From: DASSFZ01 sp036514635
GTDB taxonomy: Bacteria; Chloroflexota; Anaerolineae; Fen-1058
Reading direction: 5' to 3'
DNA length: 9,155 nt
Assembly: GCA_036514635.1 (NCBI GenBank)
Contig: DATBWU010000248.1
Span: 1-9,155, forward strand
The notes under the pieces are model-generated. The model made no database searches. It was not told where the DNA came from and saw only the letters and a program-made list of their open reading frames with translations. Made by a program: the position numbers and the translations under genes. Of this stretch, positions 1-8,116 are shown one piece after another. Numbering within the stretch: the first letter of the stretch is position 1; each line of letters begins with the position of its first letter.

Positions 1-18
1 GGCGGTGTAGGGCTGTCA

Positions 19-53
19 ACGGACTTGTAAACGGACAAGCGGATAGAAACGGA
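19..53 (+). repeat. 35-base direct repeat, copy 1
   Basis: This copy is identical base for base to 246-280; identity stops at both ends (A at 18 against G at 245, C at 54 against T at 281). Within it ACGGA occurs three times (19, 31, 49), and CTTGT (24-28) can pair with ACAAG (35-39). The end of this copy also pairs imperfectly with 74-86. The two copies bracket the other hairpins of the intergenic region, as expected from a local duplication or from the ends of an inserted element. Confidence 0.85.
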
Positions 54-126
54 CGGCGCCCGCGTCCGCTTCGGTCCGTTTATCCGACCCGCCCTCGCGC
101 GAAGCGCGGGGGTTCGCCGAAGGCAC

Positions 127-221
127 TCTGGTGATTATTCACATCTCGATAGCTCTCCGTCCGCGTCCTCGCGGACGGCCCGCGAGACGCGGGCCTGGCG
201 CACTTGTGTGCAATCACCAGA
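127..221. repeat. Paired-hairpin intergenic element, copy 1
   Basis: Outer arms 127-143 and 205-221 are inverted repeats matching at 14 of 17 positions. Inside lie two adjacent hairpins: 157-165 pairs perfectly with 170-178 around a TCCT loop, and 179-184 pairs with 188-193 around AGA. A third small stem, GCAC (200-203) with GTGC (208-211), follows. The segment 157-207 aligns well with 6407-6459 in the second intergenic region, so the two appear to be members of one dispersed family resembling REP elements or small MITEs. The 10 bases GAAGGCACTC occur at both 119-128 and 220-229, framing the element. I see no coding potential. Confidence 0.6.
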
Positions 222-231
222 AGGCACTCCG

Positions 232-237
232 TTGACA
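232..237 (+). promoter_or_regulatory. Possible -35 box for the transport operon
   Basis: TTGACA matches the sigma-70 -35 consensus perfectly and lies 69 bases before the adaptor start. The hexamer 17 bases downstream (255-260, TAAACG) is a poor -10, so this is only a candidate. The motif lies in the right arm of a 9-base inverted repeat whose left arm (12-20) presents the same TTGACA on the minus strand. Confidence 0.25.
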
Positions 238-245
238 GCTCCGCG

Positions 246-280
246 ACGGACTTGTAAACGGACAAGCGGATAGAAACGGA
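246..280 (+). repeat. 35-base direct repeat, copy 2
   Basis: This is an exact second copy of 19-53. Its last base is the A of an in-frame ATG at 280, so the repeat abuts the reading frame of the adaptor gene and creates a spurious upstream start. The better start, with a ribosome binding site, is at 307. A TTGACA motif (232-237) lies just upstream of this copy, so the repeat may form part of the promoter or leader. Confidence 0.85.
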
Positions 281-306
281 TGAAACATCACGGTTGGAGA
301 AACCCG

Positions 307-1671
307 ATGAGCCACGATGCCCCAACTCTCACGACCACCTTCAACAAGGTTCGTGTCTGTCTCTTCGCCCTGCTGTTGATCGTGATGCTCACCGCGTGCG
401 GATCGAGCGGGCCGAGCGAAGCGCCGACGCCGACGCCGCTGCCGACGCCGGTCGTGCCGGAGAAGCCGACGTACATCGTCGCGCGGGGGACGGTGACCCG
501 CTCACTCGAGTTTACCGGGCGCGTCTCGCCGGTCGAGCAGCAGGAACTGTTCTTTCGCACCGACGGCTTCGTGCGGAGCGTCTACGTGGCGCGCGACGAT
601 CGCGTGCGGGCCGGCGATCGGCTGGCCGATCTCGAAATCGGCGAGCTGGAGAATCAACTCGCGCAGGCCAGGCTCGACCTGGCGCAGGTCGAGAACCAAA
701 GCGCCGATGCACTGGCCGAAGCCAAGATCGCGCTAGAGAAGGCCAGACTGCAATTGCAGAAGGCGTTGGCCGAGGACACGCAGGCCGATGTCACGGCGAA
801 AGAGATCGCGTTGATCAACGCGCAAGAGGAACTGAAGCGCGCACAAGACGAATACGACAAAGCCGTGCACCGGCCCTGGGAACCGGATCAGGTGCTCGAT
901 TCCTATAAGCGTGCGCTCACGCAGGCCGAACGCAACTTAACGATCGCGCAGGCCGAATACGACCGCGCGCTCGCAGCGCAGCAGTCTCACGCCTACGATA
1001 TCGAACTGCTCAAGCAGGAGGTGGCGCTGGCCGAACTGCAACTCGCCCGACTGCAAGGCGAGGGCGAGCAGCCGGTGGATTTGGACATCGAGCAGGCCAA
1101 GCTCGACGTGAAAAAGATCGAAGACCAGATCGCGGCCGCGAGTCTGATCGCGCCCTTCGATGGGCGGGTTCTCTCGCTGAACATTCGCGCGGGCAGTTCG
1201 GTGCAAGGCTTCAAGGTCGTCGCCATCGTCGGCGATCCGGAGACACTGGAGATCACCGCCGACCTCGACGCGGGCGATGTGAGCGAGTTGAGCGTGAATC
1301 AGCTCGCGTCGATCCGGCTGCGGAACCGGCCCGAGGCAGACCTGGCCGGGGTCGTGCGGCAGTTGCCTTACGTGGGCGGCGATGCCGCCAACACCGCCGA
1401 CGCCGACACCGCCGTTCACATCGCGTTGAACGATTCGAGCGTCAGCCTGGAGCTCGGCGAGCTGGCGACGGTGATCGTCGTGCTGGAGAAGAAAGACAGC
1501 GTGTTGTGGCTGCCACCCGCGGCCATTCGCTCCTTCCAGGGCCGTGACTTCGTCGTCATTCAGGCTGGCGACACCCAGCGGCGCGTCGACGTGCGCCTCG
1601 GCATCAAGGGCGCGGATCGCGTCGAGATACTCGACGGCGCCGAAGAGGGACAGGTAGTCGTCGGGCCATAG
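307..1671 (+). CDS. HlyD/MacA-like efflux adaptor lipoprotein
   Basis: Predicted 454-residue periplasmic-adaptor (membrane fusion) protein that would link an inner-membrane ABC transporter to substrate outside the membrane. A hydrophobic signal (about residues 16-30) ends in lipobox LTAC with Cys31 as the lipidation site, followed by a Pro/Thr linker (40-52). A split lipoyl half-motif (about 87-110, VRSVYVARDDRVRAGDRL), a long Ala/Glu/Gln-rich coiled-coil hairpin (about 114-275), the second lipoyl half (SLIAPFDGRV, from 279), a beta-barrel (310-395) and a membrane-proximal domain (VLWLPPAAI, 399 onward) follow in canonical order. ATG 307 is chosen because GGAGA (296-300) lies 6 bases upstream; ATG 280 is in frame but lies in a repeat and has no such site. 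The next gene begins 55 bases after the stop. The family is clear; the substrate cannot be read from sequence. Confidence 0.9.
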   Translation: MSHDAPTLTTTFNKVRVCLFALLLIVMLTACGSSGPSEAPTPTPLPTPVVPEKPTYIVARGTVTRSLEFTGRVSPVEQQELFFRTDGFVRSVYVARDDRVRAGDRLADLEIGELENQLAQARLDLAQVENQSADALAEAKIALEKARLQLQKALAEDTQADVTAKEIALINAQEELKRAQDEYDKAVHRPWEPDQVLDSYKRALTQAERNLTIAQAEYDRALAAQQSHAYDIELLKQEVALAELQLARLQGEGEQPVDLDIEQAKLDVKKIEDQIAAASLIAPFDGRVLSLNIRAGSSVQGFKVVAIVGDPETLEITADLDAGDVSELSVNQLASIRLRNRPEADLAGVVRQLPYVGGDAANTADADTAVHIALNDSSVSLELGELATVIVVLEKKDSVLWLPPAAIRSFQGRDFVVIQAGDTQRRVDVRLGIKGADRVEILDGAEEGQVVVGP

Positions 1672-1726
1672 GGAAAGGATGAGGGATGAAGGCGGAAGGA
1701 TGAAGATGAAATCAGAGGAGGAAAAC

Positions 1727-2782
<1,056 letters not shown>

Positions 2783-5503
2783 ATGATGTTTAGAAAATTG
2801 ATCCCGATCCTGGTCATCGTGTCGATGTTATTGGGGGCGTGCGCCGGCGGCACCGAGACGCCATCAATCGGCTCGACACCTGTATCGCCCGGCGGTCTTG
2901 GCACTCCCGAAGCGGCCACCGCCGGCGATCAAATCACGATCCGCTTCGCCGTCGATGATTACGAGACATCCATCTACGGCGACCTGATCAAAGCCTTCGA
3001 GAAAGATAATCCCGGCATTCGCATCAAACTCGTGTCGATCAACGAGACGCTGGGACTGGGGTCGGCCGGCGGCCAGTGGCCGGACGACGCCTGGACGCGC
3101 CTGGCCTCGGCCGCCGATGTCTTGAAGGTATATGGCAACAGTCGCAGTCTAGGCGAGCAAGGGTTGATTCGAGACCTCGCGCCGTACGTCGACACCGACG
3201 CCACCTTCCGACCCGACGACTTCTTCCCCGGTACACTCTCGCAATTACAGGCCGAAGGTCACACCTGGGGCATCCCCACGACGGTCGGTTACCAGCTCAT
3301 CTTCTTCGACAAAGCCGCCTTCGACAAGGCCGGTGTGTCGTACCCGAAGCCGGGCTGGACGTGGGACGACTTTCTGGCGAAGGCCAGGTCGCTGACCGTG
3401 CGGGATGGCGACGACGTGACGCAGTGGGGCTTCGTCCAGCCGTGGCTCTCCCACATGCAATACATCGAGAGCCGGGTCGGCGCGTTGATCGACGCTTCGA
3501 CCGAGCCGCCCACGCCGCGCTTCGATCAGCCCGACGTAGTCGACGCCGTGCGCTGGTACACCGACCTGTTCCTCGACCACAAGGTCACGCCCTACTTCGA
3601 GATGCCGGAGGAAGCCAGCGCGTTGAACCTCCCCGAAGGCTACAAGATCATCGAGAGCGGGCAGGCCGCGATGTGGCCCGAAGATTCGGTGACCTGGCAG
3701 TATCGTCGCCAGCAGAAGCCGGCGTTGGGTGTGGCTCCCTTCCCGGTCGATGACCCCAATTCGCGCACGACACCCCTATCGATACAGAGCCTCGGCATGA
3801 GCGCCGGCAGCGCCAACCCCGATGCCGCCTGGCGCTGGATCAACTTCACAAGCCGGCAGGTCTATCAACTTGGCCTGGGCTTTCAACTCCTGCCGGCCCG
3901 GCGCTCGGTCCTGGAAAGCAGCGGGTATCTAGACAAGTCGGACAAGGAGCTCGCCGATGCGCTGCGCTATGCCAGTGACCACGCTTACGTGAGCAACTTT
4001 CAAACGGGCTACGGCGCACTGATCGAGGCCGTCGACGCGATCCTGAAAGGCGAGAAATCGGTAGACGATGCGCTGGCCGAGGCGCAGACCAACGCGAAGA
4101 ACCAGATTCAGGAAGCGCTGGCCGCGAAAGAAAAAGCCACGCCGGTTCCCACGATTGTCGTCTCAGGCTCCGGCGAGGAGACCCCCAGCGAAAACGCCGT
4201 GACGATCGACTTCATCACCGGCGCGACCGGCTTCGATCTGCAACCGTACCGCGATCTGGCGCAGCGCTTTCACGAGGCGCACCCGGACATTGTCATCGAG
4301 GTCAAGATACCCACCTTCACGTCCGCCACTATCGATATTCCGGACATCGCCCAAGATTCGGATTGCTTCGCGTGGTATCCCAGCCTGCAAGACCCGAAGA
4401 ACCTGGAGGCCATCCTCAGCCTGGAACCCTTCCTCGATGCCGATCCGTCTTTCAGCACATCCGACTTCTATCCAGGGCTGCTCGCTCAGTTCACCGAGCA
4501 GGGCCAGGTGTGGGGCCTGCCCGCCGAGGTCGGGCCCTACGTCATCGAGTACAACAAAGACCTGTTCGACGCCGCCAACGTGGACTACCCTGAACTGGAC
4601 TGGACGATGGATGATTTCCTCGCGGCGGCGGTCGCGCTGACGAAAGGCGACGGCGACACGAAGCAGTACGGCTTCGTCGGCGACGCATTCGAGAGCAACG
4701 ATCTGGTGATGATGATCGAGCGGCTAGGCGCGCGGCTGGTCGATGACAGTGTCGATCCGCCCAACACGGCCTTCGAGGATCCGGCGACGATCAAGGCCGT
4801 GCGCTGGTACGCCGACCTGTCCACCCGGCACGCCGTCAAGCCGGTCTTTGCCACCGACATCACGCAGGCGATGAGCGCATCGGCCTACCTGGATCGCGAA
4901 GCGCTGATCAGCGGCGGGCGCGCGGCGATGTGGACCAAGTATGGCGCGCAGTCGAGCCTCGGCCTCGACGATCGGCGCAAGGAGATGAACATCGGCGTCG
5001 TGCCGCTGCCCGCCGGCCCCGGCGCGAAGAGCGGCAGTTACCTGACGAGCAGCGGGTACTTCATCTCTGCCGAGACCGAGGCGCGCCAGGCGTGCTGGCA
5101 GTGGATCACCTTCCTCACCGGCCAGGTGGATGCCATGCAAGGCGTGCCCGCGCGCCGCTCCGTCGCCGAATCGGATGCGTACCGGCAGAAGGTCGGGGCG
5201 GAGCAGGCCGCCGCCTATCTCGCCAGCGTCGGCGACGCCAGCACGTCGTCGGCCTTTCAGATTCTCCTCGGCGAGAATTCGTGGCTGGGCATCTCCACCA
5301 TCTGGCTGTCCACGGCCTACGGCCAGGTGCTCGACGGCAAAGCCACGGTCGAGAGCGCGTTAGCCGACGCGCAGCAAATGGCCGACGACTATCGGGCGTG
5401 CGTCGTCGCACATGACGCCGTCTCGGATCAGAAGCAACAGATCGCGTGCGCGAGGGAAGTCGATCCGTCACTGCCCGGCATCCTCTTCGGAACGAATGAA
5501 TAG
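2783..5503 (+). CDS. Lipoprotein with two tandem family 1 solute-binding domains
   Basis: Predicted 906-residue exported lipoprotein: Lys-containing N-terminus, hydrophobic core, lipobox LLGAC with Cys20. Two MalE/UgpB-like domains follow (about 50-450 and 472-906), joined by a Lys/Pro/Ser-rich linker (about 450-471). The duplication shows in matched segments: WTWDDFL and WTMDDFL, AVRWYTDL and AVRWYADL, LLPARRSVLES and GVPARRSVAES, each in the same order in its half. Ordinary members of the family are about 400-450 residues, so this is a full double-length fusion. Family members bind sugars, glycerol phosphates or similar solutes for ABC importers; the ligand here cannot be told. It starts directly after the ATPase stop. 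GAGG (2776-2779) suits ATG 2786 slightly better than ATG 2783, a one-residue difference. It overlaps the next gene by 8 bases. Confidence 0.88.
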   Translation: MMFRKLIPILVIVSMLLGACAGGTETPSIGSTPVSPGGLGTPEAATAGDQITIRFAVDDYETSIYGDLIKAFEKDNPGIRIKLVSINETLGLGSAGGQWPDDAWTRLASAADVLKVYGNSRSLGEQGLIRDLAPYVDTDATFRPDDFFPGTLSQLQAEGHTWGIPTTVGYQLIFFDKAAFDKAGVSYPKPGWTWDDFLAKARSLTVRDGDDVTQWGFVQPWLSHMQYIESRVGALIDASTEPPTPRFDQPDVVDAVRWYTDLFLDHKVTPYFEMPEEASALNLPEGYKIIESGQAAMWPEDSVTWQYRRQQKPALGVAPFPVDDPNSRTTPLSIQSLGMSAGSANPDAAWRWINFTSRQVYQLGLGFQLLPARRSVLESSGYLDKSDKELADALRYASDHAYVSNFQTGYGALIEAVDAILKGEKSVDDALAEAQTNAKNQIQEALAAKEKATPVPTIVVSGSGEETPSENAVTIDFITGATGFDLQPYRDLAQRFHEAHPDIVIEVKIPTFTSATIDIPDIAQDSDCFAWYPSLQDPKNLEAILSLEPFLDADPSFSTSDFYPGLLAQFTEQGQVWGLPAEVGPYVIEYNKDLFDAANVDYPELDWTMDDFLAAAVALTKGDGDTKQYGFVGDAFESNDLVMMIERLGARLVDDSVDPPNTAFEDPATIKAVRWYADLSTRHAVKPVFATDITQAMSASAYLDREALISGGRAAMWTKYGAQSSLGLDDRRKEMNIGVVPLPAGPGAKSGSYLTSSGYFISAETEARQACWQWITFLTGQVDAMQGVPARRSVAESDAYRQKVGAEQAAAYLASVGDASTSSAFQILLGENSWLGISTIWLSTAYGQVLDGKATVESALADAQQMADDYRACVVAHDAVSDQKQQIACAREVDPSLPGILFGTNE

Positions 5504-6260
5504 AGAACCTCAAGGTGACCGGCACTTCCCAAGTGCCGGTCACCTGAATCCAGACAACCCGTCAACCGAAGCGCTCATTCGCATCGAAGCGCTGACGCGC
5601 GTGTACCGGGTGGGGATGCGCGAAGTCCCCGCCTTGCAGGGCATCGACCTCAGCATCGGGCGAGGCCAGATGGTGGCGCTGCGAGGTCGATCCGGTTCGG
5701 GCAAGACGACGCTCCTCAACTGCATCGGCGGGCTGGATCGGCCCACCTCGGGCCGGGTGTGGATGGAGGGGCGCGACGTGGCGCAGATGTCCGAGCGGGA
5801 GCGCGTGCGGTTGCGCCGACATCGCATCGGCTTCGTCTTCCAGTCGTATGCATTGCTGCCGACCTACTCGGCGCGGGAGAACGTCGACCTGATGCTGCGG
5901 CTGGCCGGCATCCACGATCGACGCCAGCGCGAGCAGCGGGTGCAGCACGCGCTGGCACTGGTGGGGTTGCAGAAGTGGGCCGATCATCGACCACACGAGA
6001 TGTCCGGCGGGCAACAGCAGCGTGTGGCGATCGCCCGCGCGATCGTGACACGGCCCGCGTTGATCCTGGCCTACGAGCCGACCGGCGAGCTTGACTCGAC
6101 GACGGGCCAGCATATCATGGAGCTTTTCCGCCACATCGTCGATCGCGAAAAGACGACTGCGCTGATTGCCACGCACAACCTGGCCGTGGACCTGTTCGCC
6201 GACCGCGTCTATCACTTGCAAGACGGTCGCATCGACCCCGGTGCAGGCCACGAAACTTAG
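5496..6260 (+). CDS. Second MacB/LolD-type ABC ATPase with altered Walker B
   Basis: Predicted 254-residue ATPase of the MacB/LolD class, paralogous to the one upstream. Walker A GRSGSGKTT (64-72), Q-loop Q116, signature MSGGQQQ (169-175), D-loop ELDS (198-201) and H-loop H227 are intact. Walker B reads LILAYEPTG: Tyr193 (TAC, 6072-6074) replaces the near-invariant Mg-coordinating Asp, while catalytic Glu194 remains. One base change (GAC to TAC) would explain it, so hydrolysis may be weak; it could be a degenerate partner of the first ATPase, a recent mutation or a sequencing error. ATG 5496 overlaps the previous stop by 8 bases (translational coupling) but has only a weak ribosome binding site. 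Residues 1-27 precede the conserved domain and are partly encoded by a perfect palindrome. Confidence 0.85.
   Translation: MNREPQGDRHFPSAGHLNPDNPSTEALIRIEALTRVYRVGMREVPALQGIDLSIGRGQMVALRGRSGSGKTTLLNCIGGLDRPTSGRVWMEGRDVAQMSERERVRLRRHRIGFVFQSYALLPTYSARENVDLMLRLAGIHDRRQREQRVQHALALVGLQKWADHRPHEMSGGQQQRVAIARAIVTRPALILAYEPTGELDSTTGQHIMELFRHIVDREKTTALIATHNLAVDLFADRVYHLQDGRIDPGAGHET
5513..5545. repeat. Perfect 15-base-pair palindromic hairpin at the gene junction
   Basis: 5513-5527 is the exact reverse complement of 5531-5545, with a 3-base CCC loop. It begins 9 bases after the binding-protein stop and lies inside the first codons (about 6-17) of the second ATPase. No T-run follows, so it is not a standard intrinsic terminator. 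It could protect the upstream mRNA from 3' decay, lower translation of the second ATPase, or be an inserted REP-like palindrome. Confidence 0.9.
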
Positions 6261-6365
6261 AACCTGCGCGAAGTTTCCACACCCGGCCTTCGAGCCGCGC
6301 TCCGTCTCACGGCCCCAGATTGGCCCAGTCCTCCGGCCGGACACGCGCCACGAGCGCGAACCCAT

Positions 6366-6497
6366 CCGCTCCGAGGTGTGCACGCAAAACATGTCAGGCG
6401 GCTCAACGCCCGCGTCCCCGCGGGCGGCCGACCGCGAGGACGCGGTTGGCGAGCGTTGTATTTGCTGCCAACCTTTGCGTGCACACGCTCCGAGCGG
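6366..6497. repeat. Paired-hairpin intergenic element, copy 2
   Basis: Outer arms are inverted repeats: 6376-6388 pairs perfectly with 6474-6486 (13 bases), and similarity continues outward to 6366 and 6497 with a small gap. Inside are two abutting hairpins: 6407-6414 with 6419-6426 (8 bp, TCCC loop) and 6427-6436 with 6441-6450 (10 bp with one G-T pair, AGGA loop). The inner hairpins and their right flank (TGGCG...TTGT) align with 157-207, supporting a shared origin. The order (outer arms around two GC hairpins with TCCY and AG-A loops) is the same in both copies. The right arm ends 15 bases before the -10 box of the prenyltransferase. Confidence 0.65.
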
Positions 6498-6512
6498 CGC
6501 GAAGGCGCACTG

Positions 6513-6521
6513 TGGTATACT
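6513..6521 (+). promoter_or_regulatory. Extended -10 promoter for the prenyltransferase-FKBP pair
   Basis: TGGTATACT fits the extended -10 form TGnTATACT, with five of six bases matching TATAAT. No good -35 lies 16-18 bases upstream, as often seen with extended -10 promoters. Transcription would start near 6528, giving a leader of about 30 bases. It lies immediately downstream of the right arm of the hairpin element. Confidence 0.55.
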
Positions 6522-6558
6522 CTCCGCACGCCATTGGGTAAAAACAGGGAGGGGCTTT

Positions 6559-7620
6559 ATGGAAGCGACACACACTGAGCGCGTCGTCGCTCAGCCCGTC
6601 TATAAGAACTGGAAGTACATCCTCGATACGTGTGGCGCACCGAAGACCGATCACCTCGACCCGATCTCGCGCTTCTTGTTGATCATCCGCCCGTGCGTGT
6701 TCCAGATGACCCTCACGTCAGGAATGATCGGTGCGCTGATCGCGGCTGCCCATCTGCACGCAGAGAGTCTGCCGTTCAACTGGCTACCGTTCCTCTTGAG
6801 TCTCCTCGGCCTGGTCATCGCGCACGCCGTCAACAACATGGTGAACGATTACTTCGACACCGAGGCTGGCGTGGACACCGAGGACTATGTGCGCGCGCAG
6901 TACACCACCCATCCGATCCTGGGTGGGCTGATCAGCAAGAGCGGCCTGCGCAATCTGATCCTCGTCGCCAATTTCATCGACATCCTGATCGGCGTGGCGA
7001 TCTTGCTGTACTGGGGACTGGATCGCGGCTGGCCGTTGATTCTCTTCGCTCTGGGCGGGCTGTTCGTCAGCGTGTTCTACGTCGCCCCACCGATCCGGCT
7101 GAAGCATCGCGGGCTAGGCGAGGCAGGCGTGTTCGCCGTGTGGGGGCCGCTGATGATCGGCGGAACCTACTATGCCGTCGCCGGCAGCATTCGCCCAGAG
7201 GTCTTTCTGGCCTGCATCCCCTACGCCCTCGTCGTGACGACCGTGCTGATCGGCAAGCATATCGACAAAATCAAGGACGATACGGCGAAGCGCATTCACA
7301 CGCTGCCCGTTCTGCTCGGCGAGACAACCTCGCTGAGGCTGAACAAGGCGCTGATGATCTCGTTCTACGTCATCACTGTGGCGCTGGCGCTGGTCAAAGT
7401 CGTCGGGCCGTGGGTGCTGCTCTCGCTGCTCGCGCTGCCTCGGCTCAACTACGTGCTGGGCATTTACTCGAAACCCAGGCCCGAGCGGCCGCCGGAGAAT
7501 TATGCGATCTGGCCGCTGTGGTACGTCGCGGCGGCTTTCTATCACAACAAACCGGCCGGCGGATTCTTCGTGCTGGGCCTGATCTTGAATCTGCTGATTC
7601 CGGTGCAGTTGCCTTTTTAG
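6559..7620 (+). CDS. MenA/UbiA-family polyprenyltransferase (integral membrane)
   Basis: Predicted 353-residue membrane prenyltransferase that would move a polyprenyl chain from its diphosphate to an acceptor ring, such as a menaquinone precursor. The first Asp-rich motif is NDYFDTEAGVD (96-106), fitting NDxxDxxxxxD. YVAPPIRLKHRGLGE (174-188) resembles the MenA-type APP...RGLGE segment. The second Asp motif is DKIKDDTAKR (236-245), followed by HTLPVLLG. About eight hydrophobic segments are visible (for example 52-66, 75-93, 133-152, 160-176, 216-232, 265-282). ATG 6559 is chosen because AGGGAGGGG lies just upstream and conserved sequence begins soon after; the frame stays open further upstream but crosses hairpins and the promoter. 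MenA is the nearest guess, but the acceptor is not certain. FKBP follows after 11 bases. Confidence 0.85.
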   Translation: MEATHTERVVAQPVYKNWKYILDTCGAPKTDHLDPISRFLLIIRPCVFQMTLTSGMIGALIAAAHLHAESLPFNWLPFLLSLLGLVIAHAVNNMVNDYFDTEAGVDTEDYVRAQYTTHPILGGLISKSGLRNLILVANFIDILIGVAILLYWGLDRGWPLILFALGGLFVSVFYVAPPIRLKHRGLGEAGVFAVWGPLMIGGTYYAVAGSIRPEVFLACIPYALVVTTVLIGKHIDKIKDDTAKRIHTLPVLLGETTSLRLNKALMISFYVITVALALVKVVGPWVLLSLLALPRLNYVLGIYSKPRPERPPENYAIWPLWYVAAAFYHNKPAGGFFVLGLILNLLIPVQLPF

Positions 7621-7631
7621 GAGACAACGCA

Positions 7632-8054
7632 ATGCGCATGGCGATTCACATCCGTATCGTGATTGGCGCAGCCCTCATCGCGCTGATCGCCTCGGCCTGC
7701 GGTTCGTCCACCAACGAAGTGACGACGGCCTCCGGCCTAAAGTATGTCGACCTCACCGTCGGCACGGGCACGTCGCCCCAGACCGGCGATCTCGTCAGCG
7801 TGCATTACACCGGCACACTGGAAGACGGAACGAAGTTCGATTCGTCGCTCGACCGCAACGAACCGTTCACGTTTCAGATCGGCGTGGGCCAGGTCATTGC
7901 CGGCTGGGATGAAGGTGTCGCCAGCATGAAAGTCGGCGGCAAGCGCCAGCTCATCATCCCACCCGCGCTCGGCTATGGTGCACGCGGCGTGCCGGGTGCG
8001 ATTCCACCGAACGCCACGCTGATCTTCGAAGTCGAGCTGCTGGAAATCCAGTGA
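7632..8054 (+). CDS. FKBP-type peptidyl-prolyl cis-trans isomerase, lipoprotein
   Basis: Predicted 140-residue single-domain FKBP that would speed cis-trans turning of Xaa-Pro bonds in proteins folding outside the cytoplasmic membrane. A signal peptide ends in lipobox IASAC with Cys23 as the lipid anchor. The FKBP domain (about 33-140) carries the usual pocket residues: VHYTGTLEDGTKFDSS (Y59, F69, D70), QVIAGWDEG (V88, I89, W92), LGYGARG (Y115) and the closing strand LIFEVELLEIQ (F132). Length is typical for the small class. AGGAG (7619-7623) overlaps the prenyltransferase stop and sits 8 bases before ATG 7632; ATG 7638, two codons on, is the alternative. The pair is likely co-transcribed, though no functional tie is obvious. 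Confidence 0.93.
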   Translation: MRMAIHIRIVIGAALIALIASACGSSTNEVTTASGLKYVDLTVGTGTSPQTGDLVSVHYTGTLEDGTKFDSSLDRNEPFTFQIGVGQVIAGWDEGVASMKVGGKRQLIIPPALGYGARGVPGAIPPNATLIFEVELLEIQ

Positions 8055-8060
8055 GGCAAC

Positions 8061-8116
8061 CAACCAACCATCCATCCAACTAACCAACCATCCAACTAAC
8101 CAACCATCCAACTACC
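8061..8116. repeat. CCAA/CCAT tandem repeat, 16-base unit
   Basis: Two adjacent 16-base units (8085-8100 and 8101-8116) are identical except at the 15th base, and a 20-base version with an extra TCCA precedes them (8065-8084). All are built from CCAA, CCAT and CTAA tetramers. The array begins 7 bases after the FKBP stop and runs into the open frame before the recombinase. It is too short and regular for a CRISPR array, and is best seen as a slippage-prone simple repeat. Confidence 0.85.

Larger units (their letters stand above)
1..306. other. Hairpin-rich intergenic region upstream of the transport operon
   Basis: I see no convincing gene here; short open frames on either strand only cross GC-rich palindromes. 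The stretch is packed with structure: a 35-base direct repeat (19-53 and 246-280), a 9-base inverted repeat (12-20 with 231-239), an imperfect inverted repeat (40-54 with 74-86), a GC hairpin with a GAA loop (92-100 with 104-112), and the paired-hairpin element listed separately. It ends at the ribosome binding site of the adaptor gene. Any promoter for the operon should lie in its last 80 bases. Confidence 0.75.
6261..6558. other. Repeat-rich intergenic region between the transport operon and the prenyltransferase
   Basis: I find no convincing gene in these 298 bases. A weak inverted repeat, GAAACTT (6252-6258) with AAGTTTC (6271-6277), spans the ATPase stop but has no T-run. TCCGGCCGGA (6332-6341) is a self-complementary decamer. 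The paired-hairpin element occupies about 6366-6497, followed by an extended -10 promoter and the prenyltransferase ribosome binding site. Open frames read through it, but they need the structured DNA to be coding. Confidence 0.7.

Noticed and set aside
280..306. ATG 280 as the adaptor start
   Set aside because: It lies at the edge of a repeat without a ribosome binding site; ATG 307 has GGAGA at the right distance and begins a more typical signal peptide.
1..306. A structured RNA or riboswitch in the leader region
   Set aside because: The hairpins are palindromic GC stems matching a repeat family; I recognise no known riboswitch or tRNA pattern.
5513..5545. Junction hairpin as a Rho-independent terminator
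   Set aside because: No T-run follows, and the next gene has already started, so it does not fit a standard intrinsic terminator.
6166..6558. Upstream extension of the prenyltransferase frame, giving a 484-residue protein
   Set aside because: The added 131 residues cross the ATPase end, hairpins and promoter, and look non-protein; ATG 6559 has a strong ribosome binding site.
5562..6575. 337-codon minus-strand open frame over the second ATPase and intergenic region
   Set aside because: It is antisense to an ATPase with clear motifs and crosses the paired-hairpin element; no domain is visible.
6630..7631. Long upstream extension of the FKBP frame
   Set aside because: It is an out-of-frame Arg-rich shadow of the prenyltransferase; ATG 7632 begins a clear lipoprotein signal.
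8061..8116. Tandem units as a CRISPR array
   Set aside because: Units are 16 bases, directly abutting and with no unique spacers.
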